Assembly (NCBI GenBank): GCA_018381235.1
Contig: JAGZSF010000003.1
Span: 66,375 to 130,374, forward strand
Direction of reading: 5' to 3'
DNA length: 64,000 nt
DNA from: Collinsella sp.
GTDB lineage: Bacteria; Actinomycetota; Coriobacteriia; Coriobacteriales; Coriobacteriaceae
Every line of letters starts with the position of its first letter. The first letter of the stretch is position 1. The notes beneath the pieces were generated by a model. That model was not told the origin of the DNA, did no database searches, and worked only from the letters and a program-made list of their open reading frames with translations. The translations under genes were made by a program, and so were the position numbers. Below, piece after piece: positions 17,322 to 26,251 of this stretch.

Positions 17322-17963
17322 ATGGATTCCAAGGAGATGGCGCCCGGCGACATCGAGCGGCGCAGCTTTGAGATCATCACCGAAGAGCTCGGTGGCCGCA
17401 CGTTCCCGCCGCTCGAAGAGCCCGTCGTGAAGCGCGTCATCCACACCACTGCTGACTTCTCGTACGCCGATTCCCTCGTGTTCACCCATGACGCCGCGCA
17501 CTGTGCGCTCGACGCACTGCGCGCAGGGGCCACGGTGCTCACCGACACGAACATGGCGCTCGCAGGCATAAGCAAGCCCGCGCTCGCGAAGATCGGCTGC
17601 CAGGCCGTGTGCTATATGGCCGACCCTGATGTCGCCGCAACGGCGCGCGCCGCGGGCACGACTCGCGCCGTTGCGAGCATGGACAAAGCTTGCGGCATCG
17701 AGGGTCCGCTCATCGTGGCCGTCGGCAACGCTCCCACAGCACTTCTGCGCCTCGCCGAGCTCATGGACGCGGGGAAGATCGCGCCCGCGCTCGTCGTTGG
17801 GGTGCCGGTTGGGTTTGTGAACGTGGTCGAGGCGAAAGAGGAGCTACTCGCGCGACGCGTGCCGGCCATCGTCGCGAGGGGTCGCAAGGGCGGCTCGACC
17901 GTGGCGGCCGCCATTATGAACGCGCTGCTCTACCAGATCACGCGCCCAGGCGGCCCGAAGTGA
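17322..17963 (+). CDS. cbiC: Cobalt-precorrin-8 methylmutase CbiC
   Basis: 213 residues. CbiC moves the methyl group from C11 to C12 to give cobyrinic acid. Marks are DIERRSFEIITEEL, PVVKRVIHTTADFSYADSL with the catalytic His, VLTDTNMALAGISKPAL, VAVGNAPTALLRL and VGVPVGFVNVVEAKEEL. Length is normal. The end overlaps cbiJ as GTGA. Confidence 0.94.
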   Translation: MDSKEMAPGDIERRSFEIITEELGGRTFPPLEEPVVKRVIHTTADFSYADSLVFTHDAAHCALDALRAGATVLTDTNMALAGISKPALAKIGCQAVCYMADPDVAATARAAGTTRAVASMDKACGIEGPLIVAVGNAPTALLRLAELMDAGKIAPALVVGVPVGFVNVVEAKEELLARRVPAIVARGRKGGSTVAAAIMNALLYQITRPGGPK

Positions 17964-18733
17964 CGGCCCCCGCATCCGCGCCGGCGCTGCGCATCTTCGC
18001 CGGCACCACCGAGGGCCGCCTTCTGTGCGAATGGGCGAGCGGGGCGGGAATCCCCGCCCGCGCCTACGCGGCAACCGAGTACGGAGGCGAGCTTTTGGGC
18101 GAGCTTCCGGGCATTGAGGTGCATGCGGGCAGGCTCGACGAGGCCGACATGGAGCGCGAGCTTTCCGGCGCGCGCATCGTCGTCGACGCCACGCACCCCT
18201 TCGCTACGCTCGCAAGCGGCAACATCCAGGCCGCTTCGCTCGCCGTGGGTGCACGATGCCTGCGCCTTGCGCGCCCGGCCGAGTCGCTGCCCAAAGGCGT
18301 CGTGTCGGTCGCGTCGATCGCCTGCGCGGCGCGCTTTCTCTCCGAGAACCCGGGTCGCGCGCTTCTCACGACGGGGAGCAAGGAGCTTGCTCCCTACACG
18401 CGCGTCGCCGATTTCGCGGAGCGCTTCTTCGTGCGTGTGCTCCCGCTGCCCGGTGCTATAACGAAGTGCATCGACGCGGGGTTTTCGCCGTCGCACGTCA
18501 TCGGCATGCAGGGGCCCTTCACCCGCGAGCTCAACGAGGCGATGCTTCGGCAGGTGGGCGCCCAGTGGCTTGTGACCAAGGACTCGGGAACCGTAGGCGG
18601 CACGGCCGAGAAGCTCGCCGCCGCGCGTGACGCGGGAGCGCGCTGCATCGTGGTCACCCGTCCCGCCGAGGGAGGCGGGGCCCTTTCGCTTCGGGAAGTG
18701 GAAGACGCGCTCTTACGGGAGTTCGCGCGCTAG
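17960..18733 (+). CDS. cbiJ: Cobalt-precorrin-6A reductase CbiJ
   Basis: 257 residues from a GTG at 17960 overlapping the cbiC stop. CbiJ reduces cobalt-precorrin-6A. Marks are LRIFAGTTEGRLLCEWA, VVDATHPFATLASGNIQAA, LLTTGSKELAPYT, VIGMQGPFTRELNEAML and WLVTKDSGTVGGTAEKL. This is the last gene of the operon. Its last 20 or so bases overlap the 3' end of a gene remnant on the other strand. Confidence 0.93.
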   Translation: MTAPASAPALRIFAGTTEGRLLCEWASGAGIPARAYAATEYGGELLGELPGIEVHAGRLDEADMERELSGARIVVDATHPFATLASGNIQAASLAVGARCLRLARPAESLPKGVVSVASIACAARFLSENPGRALLTTGSKELAPYTRVADFAERFFVRVLPLPGAITKCIDAGFSPSHVIGMQGPFTRELNEAMLRQVGAQWLVTKDSGTVGGTAEKLAAARDAGARCIVVTRPAEGGGALSLREVEDALLREFAR

Positions 18734-18862
18734 GCGCTCGCCGCGCCTGCGCGCCATCCCGCCCGCGAGGAGGAGCGCCCCGAGCAAGCTCGACCCGTAC
18801 AAGCCCGTCATCCACCAATAGCTCGAGGACGACGCCCGGAACTGGCGTAAACAGCCCTTCAA
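18713..18862 (-). pseudogene. 3' remnant of a surface-protein gene (C-terminal membrane anchor)
   Basis: On the minus strand an open frame with no start runs leftward to a TAA at 18715-18713. It encodes SSSSYWWMTGLYGSS, then LLGALLLAGG and a basic end MARRRGERLAREL. That is the pattern of a surface protein's C-terminal transmembrane anchor with a positive tail. Upstream it stops making sense exactly where the hairpin repeat begins (18864), where the very high GC composition also ends. It appears to be a gene cut by recombination. No LPxTG motif remains. Confidence 0.45.
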
Positions 18863-18863
18863 T

Positions 18864-18932
18864 AAGTTGCGGTGAAATAGCGTCTGTTTTTGCTGCTAAA
18901 AAGCATATTCAGTCCCTAATTCACCGCAACTT
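18864..18932. repeat. Inverted-repeat element, copy 1 (AGTTGCGGTGAAATA family)
   Basis: Arm 18864-18880 (AAGTTGCGGTGAAATAG) pairs with 18916-18932, 16 of 17 positions. The 35-nt core is A/T-rich. A second copy with the same arms and a different core lies at 35148-35214. Both copies lie between convergent genes, so they may act as two-way terminators or be small non-coding palindromic repeats. Confidence 0.75.
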
Positions 18933-18944
18933 GTTGGTGGTGGC

Positions 18945-20159
18945 TTACTGGTAGCGTAGGCACTCCACCGGGTCGAGCTTTGCCGCGCGGCGAGCGGGGT
19001 AGAAGCCAAAGATTACGCCGATTCCGACGGAGACGGCGAAGGCCAGCAGCACGGTGGCGATTGAAAAGCTCGGTGTGATTTGCCCGCTGGCACCGAGCTC
19101 GCCAAGAATCCCGGATCCGGAGGCAAACATCGCGAGGCCCCATGCCAGCAGATAGCCAATCAGGACACCCAACAGTCCGCCGGTGACGCACAGCGCCGAG
19201 GACTCGGCCAAAAACTGCGCGGTGATATCGCGACGACTTGCGCCCAGGGCACGGCGAATGCCGATCTCACGGATGCGCTCAGTCACGTTGGTGAGCATCA
19301 TATTCATAATGCCGATACCGCCGACAAGCAGCGAGATGCTGGCGACAGCGCCCATGATGAGCGAGAACGCGCCCATAAAGGAGTTGAGTGCATCGATGGC
19401 GCTTTTCATGGAGGTCGCCGATACACTGTCGTACTCATCATCCTCCGCGATGCCCTTCATTGCGCGCACCTTGGACTCGATGGTCTTACAAAGCTCGTCC
19501 ATGTCTGTGCCCTCGGCGGCAAGAGCCGTCACGCTGGGGAATGAAGGATTTTCGTCGCCAAACAGGCCTGAGATGGTTTCGCGCGGCATATACAGCGTGA
19601 GCGAGCCCATGGAGTCGTTGCCGCCATCAATCACACCTACAATCTGCACCTCGCCGTTGGACACCTTGATGGTTTTCCCCAGCGCATCCTGTTCGTTGCC
19701 GTAAAGCTGATCGGCGCCGCCGCGGCTGATGAGCGCCACGCGCGAGCCTGATTGGGACTCGGCCTGGGAATAGGTGCGCCCCGCAACGAGCTTGCTGGCC
19801 CCCACGGCGTCGAGCATGTCGCTATCGACACCCTGTGCCATGACGGTATAGCTTTTATCGCCGGTCTTATACTCGGTATACGCGCTGTCGACAATGCCGA
19901 TCTGCTCTATCTGCGGCACCAGTTTTTGAAGCTTCTCGATGTCGGACTCGGTGAGTTCTTGCGACGAATAGATTTGCACCATGCGTGCCGCATTGAGGCC
20001 CAGGCTGTTGACCAGGCTGTTTTGGATGCCGCCGATGAGCGAAGTCATGGCGATAACCGAGGCGATGCCGATGACAATGCCCAGGATGGTGAGCAGGCTG
20101 CGCCCCTTGTTGGCTTCGAGCGAGTGAAGGGCTTCCTGGATGAGATCGCGGGCGCTCAT
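18945..20159 (-). CDS. MacB-type ABC transporter permease
   Basis: 404 residues. The N-terminal transmembrane helix is in the typical LEANKGRSLLTILGIVIGIA. A long extracytoplasmic MacB-PCD domain follows (about 50-270). Three C-terminal helices come next, with GGIGIMNMMLTNVTERIREI and GIRRALGASRRDITAQFL. The end FYPARRAAKLDPVECLRYQ is characteristic of the family. Its ATG overlaps the stop of the ATPase gene by 4 nt. With the ATPase and the adaptor it should form an exporter for a peptide, antibiotic or lipid; the substrate cannot be read from sequence. Confidence 0.9.
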   Translation of the reverse strand: MSARDLIQEALHSLEANKGRSLLTILGIVIGIASVIAMTSLIGGIQNSLVNSLGLNAARMVQIYSSQELTESDIEKLQKLVPQIEQIGIVDSAYTEYKTGDKSYTVMAQGVDSDMLDAVGASKLVAGRTYSQAESQSGSRVALISRGGADQLYGNEQDALGKTIKVSNGEVQIVGVIDGGNDSMGSLTLYMPRETISGLFGDENPSFPSVTALAAEGTDMDELCKTIESKVRAMKGIAEDDEYDSVSATSMKSAIDALNSFMGAFSLIMGAVASISLLVGGIGIMNMMLTNVTERIREIGIRRALGASRRDITAQFLAESSALCVTGGLLGVLIGYLLAWGLAMFASGSGILGELGASGQITPSFSIATVLLAFAVSVGIGVIFGFYPARRAAKLDPVECLRYQ

Positions 20160-20929
20160 GCCATCTCTCCTTTCGGCGGGTTGGCGGAGGCGGAAATCCT
20201 GGGCAGGCTATCCACGGCGCTGCGCAGGGTCCGCGGTGCATGTGGAATATACGCGCCATCGTGAATGCGACCGTCGCGGATGGTCACGGCACGGTCGGCC
20301 TCGGCGGCGATGCCGGGGTCGTGTGTGATAAGCACGATGGTTTTGCCGCGCTTCTGGAGCTTATGGAAGGTTTCCATCACAAGCGCTCCGGTAGCGGAGT
20401 CCAGGTTTCCCGTCGGCTCGTCGGCCAGAATGATGGGCGGGTCATTGACGAGGGCGCGCGCGATTGCGACGCGCTGCATCTGGCCGCCCGAGAGCTCGGA
20501 TATGCGGTGGTCCCAGTGGTCGACGGGCAGCGTGACAGCCTGCAGCGCGTGCACGGCGCGCATTTCGCGCTGGCTACGGGGCACATTGGTGTAGGCCAGC
20601 GGCAGCATCACATTTTCGATAACCGACAGGCGCGGCAGCAGGTTGAAGCTCTGAAAGACAAAGCCAATGCTCAGGGCGCGAACTTCGGTGAGCTCCTCAT
20701 CATCGAGCTCGGCCACGTTGAGCCCTTGCAGGTAGTAGTCGCCCGCCGTCGGCTTATCCAGACAGCCTAGGATGTTCATGAGCGTCGACTTGCCCGAGCC
20801 CGAGGGGCCGGTGATAGCGACGAATTCGCCGGGATTTACCGCCAGGCTCACGTTGTGCAGGATGTGGGCGCACCCCGCCTCGCTCTCAAAGATGCGGTGC
20901 ACGTTGCGGATGTCGATAACGGGACGCAT
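20156..20929 (-). CDS. MacB/LolD-type ABC transporter ATP-binding protein
   Basis: 257 residues. It contains a Walker A in FVAITGPSGSGKSTLMNIL, a Q-loop FQSFNLLPRLSV, the signature ELSGGQMQRVAIARAL and Walker B PIILADEPTGNLDSAT. An H-loop (VLITHDPGIA) follows. The C-terminal 40 residues extend past the usual end. The ATG shares a base with the adaptor stop (TAATG), so the three genes are translationally coupled. Confidence 0.92.
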   Translation of the reverse strand: MRPVIDIRNVHRIFESEAGCAHILHNVSLAVNPGEFVAITGPSGSGKSTLMNILGCLDKPTAGDYYLQGLNVAELDDEELTEVRALSIGFVFQSFNLLPRLSVIENVMLPLAYTNVPRSQREMRAVHALQAVTLPVDHWDHRISELSGGQMQRVAIARALVNDPPIILADEPTGNLDSATGALVMETFHKLQKRGKTIVLITHDPGIAAEADRAVTIRDGRIHDGAYIPHAPRTLRSAVDSLPRISASANPPKGEMA

Positions 20930-22365
20930 TACATGCCCTCGTCGGCAGACATACTGCCCGAATCCGCACCGTAGCCGCCGTCAGCCGTTGCGTCCGCTCC
21001 GGTGTCCATGACGAGGGTGTCGCCATCGCGCAGCTTGGTAACCGGAACGTTGGGGTTGATCTCGTTGCCCTGGTCGTCGCGCTTAACCTGTGTCTTGCCG
21101 ACTACGGCTTCGTTGTCGTTTTGCGTCACGACGGTCACCTTCACGCGATGGGTTTGCTTGCCCTCGTCATCGGTTGCGACGTTGACGTAATAGTGTTCGC
21201 CGTCTTCGGTCATGAGCGCCATCGTCGGCACCATCACCACGTCGTCGAGCTGCTCGGTCACCACCGAGACCTCGGCCGTCATGCCCGGCTTCAGGCGCGC
21301 GTCGGGCGCCTCGATGAGAATGTCGACGTTAAAGGTCACGCTGCCGCCGCCACCGTTGGCGGCGTCGGAGTTTGCCACCGACGCGATAGCCGTGACGGTG
21401 CCCTGGCTCACGATATCGGGAAACGCGGGATACGTGACGTTGGCGCTCTGCCCAACGGCGATCTTGGCGATGTCCTTTTCGCCCACCTGCACGGTCACCT
21501 TCATCTTAGATAGGTCGGCGATCTGCATGCACTGCTTGCCGCCGCTCGTATCGCTTTCGCCCATGATCATGCCGCCTGTAACCGTGGCGCCCACTTTGGC
21601 ATTGAGCTCCACGATGCTACCCGAGCTCGGGGCCGTGACCGTGCGACTGGAGGCCTTGGCGTTCGCCTGGTCGAGGTTTGCCTGGGCTGATGCGAGGCTG
21701 CGCTGCGCGGCCGATACGGCGTTCGTGTCCACTGATGCGGCGGAGACGCCAGCCGCTGCGGAAGCTCCCTCGACGTCCGTCGTTGGGGTGGCCTGCGCAG
21801 CAGCTGCGGCTTTCTGCGCGTTGGCGAGGTCTTCTTGAGCGGCAGCAACTGCACGCTGCGCCTCGGCAACGTTGCGGTCGAGCTCGTCGTTTTTAATGGT
21901 CAGAAGCACGTCGCCCTCGTTGACGGATTGGCCTGCCTGCACGTTGATAGAATCGACCGTGCCGTCGACAGAAGGGGAGACCACTGAGGACGAAATGGGT
22001 TTGAGCTGGCCTTTCGCCTCGACCGTTGTGGTAAACGTGCCCTCGGTCACCATGTCGGTCACAGGTCCGCTAGCGCCCTGAGGCTGCGCATTGATAACCA
22101 GGGTTGCGATAACGGCAATGAGCGCGATGGCACCTACGACGCCAGCGGCAATACCGCGTCGAATCAGCTTTTTGCGTCGACGTTCGGCACGTTTTGCCTT
22201 GAGCTTGGTATATGCCTCTTCATCGGAAATCTCGGCCGTATCGTTCGCGCGTCCGTCCTGCTTATCGGCATGTACGTCTGTAATCAGAGGAATCGTTTCG
22301 GTGGGACCTTCGAGCGTGTGCTCGGTATCATCCGGGCCCGGGGTGATGGTGGGGACATTCGGCAT
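20929..22365 (-). CDS. Periplasmic-adaptor-like (HlyD/MFP) subunit of the ABC exporter
   Basis: 478 residues from ATG 22365, preceded by AAAGGAGACGCT. A cytoplasmic acidic and then basic N-terminus (KRAERRRKKLIRRG) leads to one transmembrane helix (about residues 72-92). Next come a lipoyl-like half (VSPSVDGTVDSINVQAGQSV), an Ala/Gln-rich coiled-coil hairpin (about 150-240) and the second lipoyl half (TVTAPSSGSIVELNAKVG). Beta-barrel domains end in an Asp/Gly-rich tail. In a Gram-positive-type envelope this adaptor probably presents the permease to the outside rather than bridging to an outer membrane. Confidence 0.88.
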   Translation of the reverse strand: MPNVPTITPGPDDTEHTLEGPTETIPLITDVHADKQDGRANDTAEISDEEAYTKLKAKRAERRRKKLIRRGIAAGVVGAIALIAVIATLVINAQPQGASGPVTDMVTEGTFTTTVEAKGQLKPISSSVVSPSVDGTVDSINVQAGQSVNEGDVLLTIKNDELDRNVAEAQRAVAAAQEDLANAQKAAAAAQATPTTDVEGASAAAGVSAASVDTNAVSAAQRSLASAQANLDQANAKASSRTVTAPSSGSIVELNAKVGATVTGGMIMGESDTSGGKQCMQIADLSKMKVTVQVGEKDIAKIAVGQSANVTYPAFPDIVSQGTVTAIASVANSDAANGGGGSVTFNVDILIEAPDARLKPGMTAEVSVVTEQLDDVVMVPTMALMTEDGEHYYVNVATDDEGKQTHRVKVTVVTQNDNEAVVGKTQVKRDDQGNEINPNVPVTKLRDGDTLVMDTGADATADGGYGADSGSMSADEGM

Positions 22366-22400
22366 AGCGTCTCCTTTATAGAAAGAATCTCGATAATTAT

Positions 22401-22428
22401 ATGCGCCCACCGGTTGGGGCGGGCGCAT
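22401..22428. terminator. Hairpin between the L,D-transpeptidase gene and the ABC exporter operon
   Basis: ATGCGCCC at 22401-22408 pairs with GGGCGCAT at 22421-22428. On the minus strand the A/T-rich sequence after it includes TATAAT, which could be either a weak terminator tail or the -10 of the exporter operon promoter. Confidence 0.5.
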
Positions 22429-22497
22429 AGGACGGTTTCTTTCGGAACTGTTAGATTGGTCGCAGCGGTTCCACGTTGTAGGAATGCGCGCGTTGCA

Positions 22498-24222
22498 CTA
22501 CGAGTGAACAACCACGCATAGGCCGACTTTGATGCAGTCGTGAAGTGCCTTGGCGTCGGCCAGGCGCAGGTTGATGCAGCCGTGGCTGCCGCACCACTTG
22601 TACGACTCGGCGTTGTCGAAGCTCTTGTCGTTTTGCCATGTAGCGTCGTGGAAGCCGATCATATTGCCCTCGAACGGCATCCAGTAGCTCACCGGGCTCT
22701 CGTATTTGGGCTTACCGGTCTCGGGATCCTTGGCTCCGATCAGGGTGCTGCCGCCGTCGTTGCTGTTGATCTGCCACACACCCTCGGGGGTGGCGTCTTC
22801 GCCCGGTTTGCCGGAAATAAAGTTGGCCTCCCACACTATATTGCCGCTCTCGTCGTAGTAGCGCGCGTGCTGCTCGGACAGGTCGACGTCGATATACGCC
22901 TTCCAGTCGGGCTCTCCCTTTGCGGTAAAGGTGTCGGCCTTCTGGGAGTACTTAATCTCGATTTCGCCGGTCTGCTTGTTGTTAATGGCGTCCTCGACCT
23001 GCTTGGCGAGCGAGCTGCTGTCGATGGACCAACCAAAGTCACCGCCTTCGACGGCGCACTGCTTGCCATCGGCGCGCGTCCACCAGCGAGTGGAGCCCAC
23101 GGTATTAAAGCCGTTGGCGAGCTCGGCTGCCCAGCTGCTGATCTGCGACGTATCGAGCGTGGGGTTGGCCGGATCGGCAAAGCTGATCCACTGCAATACG
23201 GAGCTGCCATCAACTTTGCCGGCATCCTCGCCGTTGAGCTTGAGGGTCACGTTGACGCCCAGGAAGTTGTTGGCGGCATCGCATGCGGCCTGAATCTGAT
23301 CATCGGTCAGCGTTCCATTGAGCGGCTCATAGGCATCGTTGCCGAGCTTGGAAAGATCTACGGTCTCGGCCAGCGAGGCAAGCTCGAGCTCGGCATACTT
23401 AATGACATGCTCGCGGTTGAGTTTTTCGTTGGAGCGCGCCTTCTCGACGGTAAACTTGCCGGCCTGCTCGTCATAGGAGCTATTGGCCTCGAACGTGCCC
23501 GAACGGCCCTCGTTAAACTCGTCGATGGCGTCGCCCAGATCCTTCTCAAACTTCTTTTGGTCAAAGGTGTCGGAGAGCATGGACAGGTCGACGTCTTGAT
23601 CAAGATCGATTTCGTTGGAGGTAGCGGTTGTTTTGGTCTTGCCGCTTAAGGATTCCACGAGGCGGACCGGCCAAATAAAGGCTTCGTTGTGGCTGATGAT
23701 TTCTTTTGCAGCAGCTTCGCCGTCGACGATGGGTTCATCGGACTCGGGCTGATAGGTCCAGCTAAAGTCATCGCCTGTCACGGCGAGCTTATAGTGCTTC
23801 CATGCCGAATTGACCTTGGTAGCGGCAGACGAAGCGTTGGAGAATGAGACGTCGACGCCGGCGATGGTGGTGTTGGGGTAGGCTACCTGCGAAAATGCTA
23901 CGACGCCTACGATATAGACAATGACGATTAGACCCAGGACGACAAAGAGCGTCGTCTTTTTGGCCGACTTATTGTTCTCGGCGGGTTTGCGCGCGGGGCC
24001 ACGATCGCCTCGAGCGTGCGTGGGCGGCTGCTTGGGCGCATTGCCGTTTGCCTGGCGCTGCTGACGTTGTTGACGCTGTTGGTTCGGGCGTTGGGAAGCG
24101 TTTGCTGCACTACGCTGCTGACCGTGGCTCGGCGCGATAGGACGCGGCGACTGAACGCCGCCGGTGTGCCTGCTCGGCTGCTGCGGATCGGGAATCAGTT
24201 GAGTTCGATCGTTTTGCGACAT
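22498..24222 (-). CDS. L,D-transpeptidase (YkuD) with membrane anchor
   Basis: 574 residues. The ATG at 24222 is chosen over one three codons upstream because AAGGA sits 10 nt away from it but only 1 nt from the other. A long Gln/Pro/Arg-rich cytoplasmic region (1-85) precedes one transmembrane helix (LFVVLGLIVIVYIVGVVAF). Two repeats of a peptidoglycan-binding-4-like region fill the middle, and a C-terminal YkuD domain ends the protein. That domain holds the catalytic GSHGCINLR (about residue 545) and the upstream IGFHDATW. It should make 3-3 cross-links or anchor proteins in the wall. It is alone on its strand, with hairpins on both sides. Confidence 0.9.
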   Translation of the reverse strand: MSQNDRTQLIPDPQQPSRHTGGVQSPRPIAPSHGQQRSAANASQRPNQQRQQRQQRQANGNAPKQPPTHARGDRGPARKPAENNKSAKKTTLFVVLGLIVIVYIVGVVAFSQVAYPNTTIAGVDVSFSNASSAATKVNSAWKHYKLAVTGDDFSWTYQPESDEPIVDGEAAAKEIISHNEAFIWPVRLVESLSGKTKTTATSNEIDLDQDVDLSMLSDTFDQKKFEKDLGDAIDEFNEGRSGTFEANSSYDEQAGKFTVEKARSNEKLNREHVIKYAELELASLAETVDLSKLGNDAYEPLNGTLTDDQIQAACDAANNFLGVNVTLKLNGEDAGKVDGSSVLQWISFADPANPTLDTSQISSWAAELANGFNTVGSTRWWTRADGKQCAVEGGDFGWSIDSSSLAKQVEDAINNKQTGEIEIKYSQKADTFTAKGEPDWKAYIDVDLSEQHARYYDESGNIVWEANFISGKPGEDATPEGVWQINSNDGGSTLIGAKDPETGKPKYESPVSYWMPFEGNMIGFHDATWQNDKSFDNAESYKWCGSHGCINLRLADAKALHDCIKVGLCVVVHS

Positions 24223-24331
24223 CGTATGCATATCCTTCGATTTTCGCCTTGCGGTTCATCGTGTTTTTACTGGGCTTGCATTATAGCGATTGCCCTGCTG
24301 TTTGTGGTACGGAAACGGTGGCATTCAAAAG

Positions 24332-24353
24332 AGGTGGGACATTTGTCCCACCT
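24332..24353. terminator. Perfect 10-bp hairpin downstream of the serine dehydratase gene
   Basis: AGGTGGGACA at 24332-24341 pairs exactly with 24344-24353 across a 2-nt spacer (the helix must open to a 4-nt loop). On the minus strand it is followed by CTTTT, so it can end transcription of the dehydratase gene. It shares the GGGACA core with the hairpin at 26012-26034 on the other side of that gene. Confidence 0.6.
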
Positions 24354-24371
24354 TTGAGTTGTTCTTTGCCG

Positions 24372-25979
24372 CTATCCGCACACACCGCATTTTGCACAGG
24401 CCGAAAGTGCGGCCGGAGCCTGCGCGATGCCGCCCTTTGCCGTCTCTCGCAGCGTGGCCGGCAACGCGTGACCCACCGAGAGCATGACATGTGCCATCTG
24501 GTCAAACGGCACCAGGCTCTTAATGCCTGCGAGGGCGAGTTGTGCCGAGCTAAAGGCCGCTGCCACGCCGATGGCGTTGCGGTTTTGGCAGGGCACCTCC
24601 ACGAGGCCACCGACGGGGTCACAAACGAGGCCCAGCAGGTTACTCAGCGCGATGGAACTGGCGTCGAGCGCCTGCTCAGGCGTGCCGCCGAGCATCTGCA
24701 CCAGCGCGGCGGCTGCCATGGCGGCAGCGCTTCCCACCTCGGCCTGGCAGCCGCCCTCGGCGCCGGCGACGCAGGCGCTCGTGGTGAGGTTGAGGCCGAT
24801 GGCGGCTGCGCAGTAGAGCGCGTCCATGACCTGCTCGTCATCGAGCTGCAGGCGATCGGCGAGCGCAAGCACGCAGCCGGGCACGACACCCGCGGAGCCT
24901 GCCGTGGGGGCGGCGACGATCACTCCCATCGTGGCGGAGCGCTCGAGCACGGCCATCGCGCGGGCCACGGCTTCGGTCTGGACGGGGCCCATCAGGCTTT
25001 CACTCAAATCGTTGCGACCGGTGGCTTCGACGAGCTTGGCCTCGCCGCCGATAAGCCCGCCGAGCGATCGCTGCGGATTGGCGATGGGGGCCGTGGTCTC
25101 CTCGCGCATGACGTCGAGCACGCGGCGCATGGCGGCGACGGCGTGGGCCTCGCCGGTCAGACGCGCCTCGCGAACGGCCATGACAGCGCCGATGCTGAGC
25201 CCCAGTTCCTCGCACGCATCGAGCAGCTGCTCGCCGTCGTCGAAGATTTCCTTGGCCGAGACGCCGGGGGAGAGCGACGAGGCAGAACCGGGGAGCTCGA
25301 TAAACGTTGCGTAATCGACATTGTCGAGCTTGCGCAGCATGGGGACGACGGTGTCGTCGGGCGCGCCGTCGGTCTCAAAGACGGAGTAGGCCTGGCCGCC
25401 CACTTCGGTGCGGTAGGTACGGCAAAACGCGATGTTTACATGGGCGTAGGCGAGCAGGTTGGTGAGCGCGGCGAGTACACCGGGGACGTCCTTGTGCGCC
25501 ACGAAGAGCGTGGAATACATGCCCGAGATGTCGACGCCGACGCCGTTAATGCGGCTGATGCGCATCTTGCCACCGCCCAGGCTCTCGCCGCGAACCTGTG
25601 CCGTGGCGCCCGTGTCGTCGACCATTTCGATGTCGACGGTGTTGGGGTGGATGGAGGCGTCGTCGCCTTTGATGTCAAAGCGATATTCGAGGCCCTGCTC
25701 GCGCGCGAGGTCGAAGGCCTGCTTGATGTTCTCGTCATCGGTGTCGAGGCCCAGGATGCCCGCGACGAGTGCACGATCGGTGCCGTGGCCGCGGTAGGTG
25801 TGGGCGAAGGAGTTCCACAGGCCAAAGGTGACTTTGGTGATGCGGCCTTCCAGCAGGCTGGCGGCAACTTGGGCGCAGCGCAGGGCGCCGGCGGTGTGCG
25901 ATGAGCTGGGGCCGACCATGACGGGGCCCAAGATCTCGAATGCCGAGGTCGTAGCTAGTGTTTGCGGCTTGCCTGCCAT
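24372..25979 (-). CDS. sdaA: L-serine dehydratase, iron-sulfur, single chain
   Basis: 535 residues. It deaminates L-serine to pyruvate. The N-terminal beta domain (GPVMVGPSSSHTAGALRCAQ) includes an ACT-like part (about 155-225, VAHKDVPGVLAALTNLLA). The C-terminal alpha domain binds a [4Fe-4S] cluster; candidate ligands are in CVAGAEGGCQAEVG (about 401), CDPVGGLVEVPCQNRN (about 451) and the end CAKCGVCG. IVAAPTAGSAGVVPG is a family motif. The fused order resembles single-chain enzymes rather than the split SdaAA/SdaAB form, with an extra ACT module. Confidence 0.9.
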   Translation of the reverse strand: MAGKPQTLATTSAFEILGPVMVGPSSSHTAGALRCAQVAASLLEGRITKVTFGLWNSFAHTYRGHGTDRALVAGILGLDTDDENIKQAFDLAREQGLEYRFDIKGDDASIHPNTVDIEMVDDTGATAQVRGESLGGGKMRISRINGVGVDISGMYSTLFVAHKDVPGVLAALTNLLAYAHVNIAFCRTYRTEVGGQAYSVFETDGAPDDTVVPMLRKLDNVDYATFIELPGSASSLSPGVSAKEIFDDGEQLLDACEELGLSIGAVMAVREARLTGEAHAVAAMRRVLDVMREETTAPIANPQRSLGGLIGGEAKLVEATGRNDLSESLMGPVQTEAVARAMAVLERSATMGVIVAAPTAGSAGVVPGCVLALADRLQLDDEQVMDALYCAAAIGLNLTTSACVAGAEGGCQAEVGSAAAMAAAALVQMLGGTPEQALDASSIALSNLLGLVCDPVGGLVEVPCQNRNAIGVAAAFSSAQLALAGIKSLVPFDQMAHVMLSVGHALPATLRETAKGGIAQAPAALSACAKCGVCG

Positions 25980-26011
25980 GGATGCTCCTTATCTATCCCG
26001 TCGTCCCGAGG

Positions 26012-26034
26012 GGCGGGACATACTCTGTCCCGCC
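26012..26034. repeat. Perfect 9-bp hairpin with GGGACA core upstream of the serine dehydratase gene
   Basis: GGCGGGACA (26012-26020) pairs exactly with 26026-26034 over a 5-nt loop. It lies 33 nt upstream of the dehydratase start, in its leader, and directly abuts a much longer inverted repeat. Confidence 0.6.
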
Positions 26035-26155
26035 GTTCCGAGGGCTTTAGTATTTGGTCGCTTGCTCGGACAGTCCTGCTCGCACGGAGGCCACATTAAG
26101 TGGCCTCCGGCTCGTGCGGAACTCGCGATCGACCAAATACTAAAGCCCTCGGAAC
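26035..26155. repeat. Long inverted repeat: perfect 26-bp arms with nested hairpin
   Basis: Arms 26035-26060 and 26130-26155 are exact reverse complements over 26 bases. Inside lies a second palindrome around 26085-26110 (GGAGGCCAC and GTGGCCTCC around ATTAA). The element fills most of the 343-nt gap between the metK end and the dehydratase start, which holds no gene. There is no transposase and no visible target duplication. Confidence 0.85.
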
Positions 26156-26251
26156 TTAGGATACATGGTTGGAGTCGCTCTGCTGCAAAATTTATCGGCC
26201 TGTGATTTATTCCATGTCCCAGGTAGGCTCATCTTCACCACCTTTAAATAA

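Noticed and set aside
26035..26155. Insertion sequence or CRISPR at the long palindromes
   Set aside because: No transposase gene, no clear target duplication, and no repeated spacer-repeat pattern; the elements are single palindromes.
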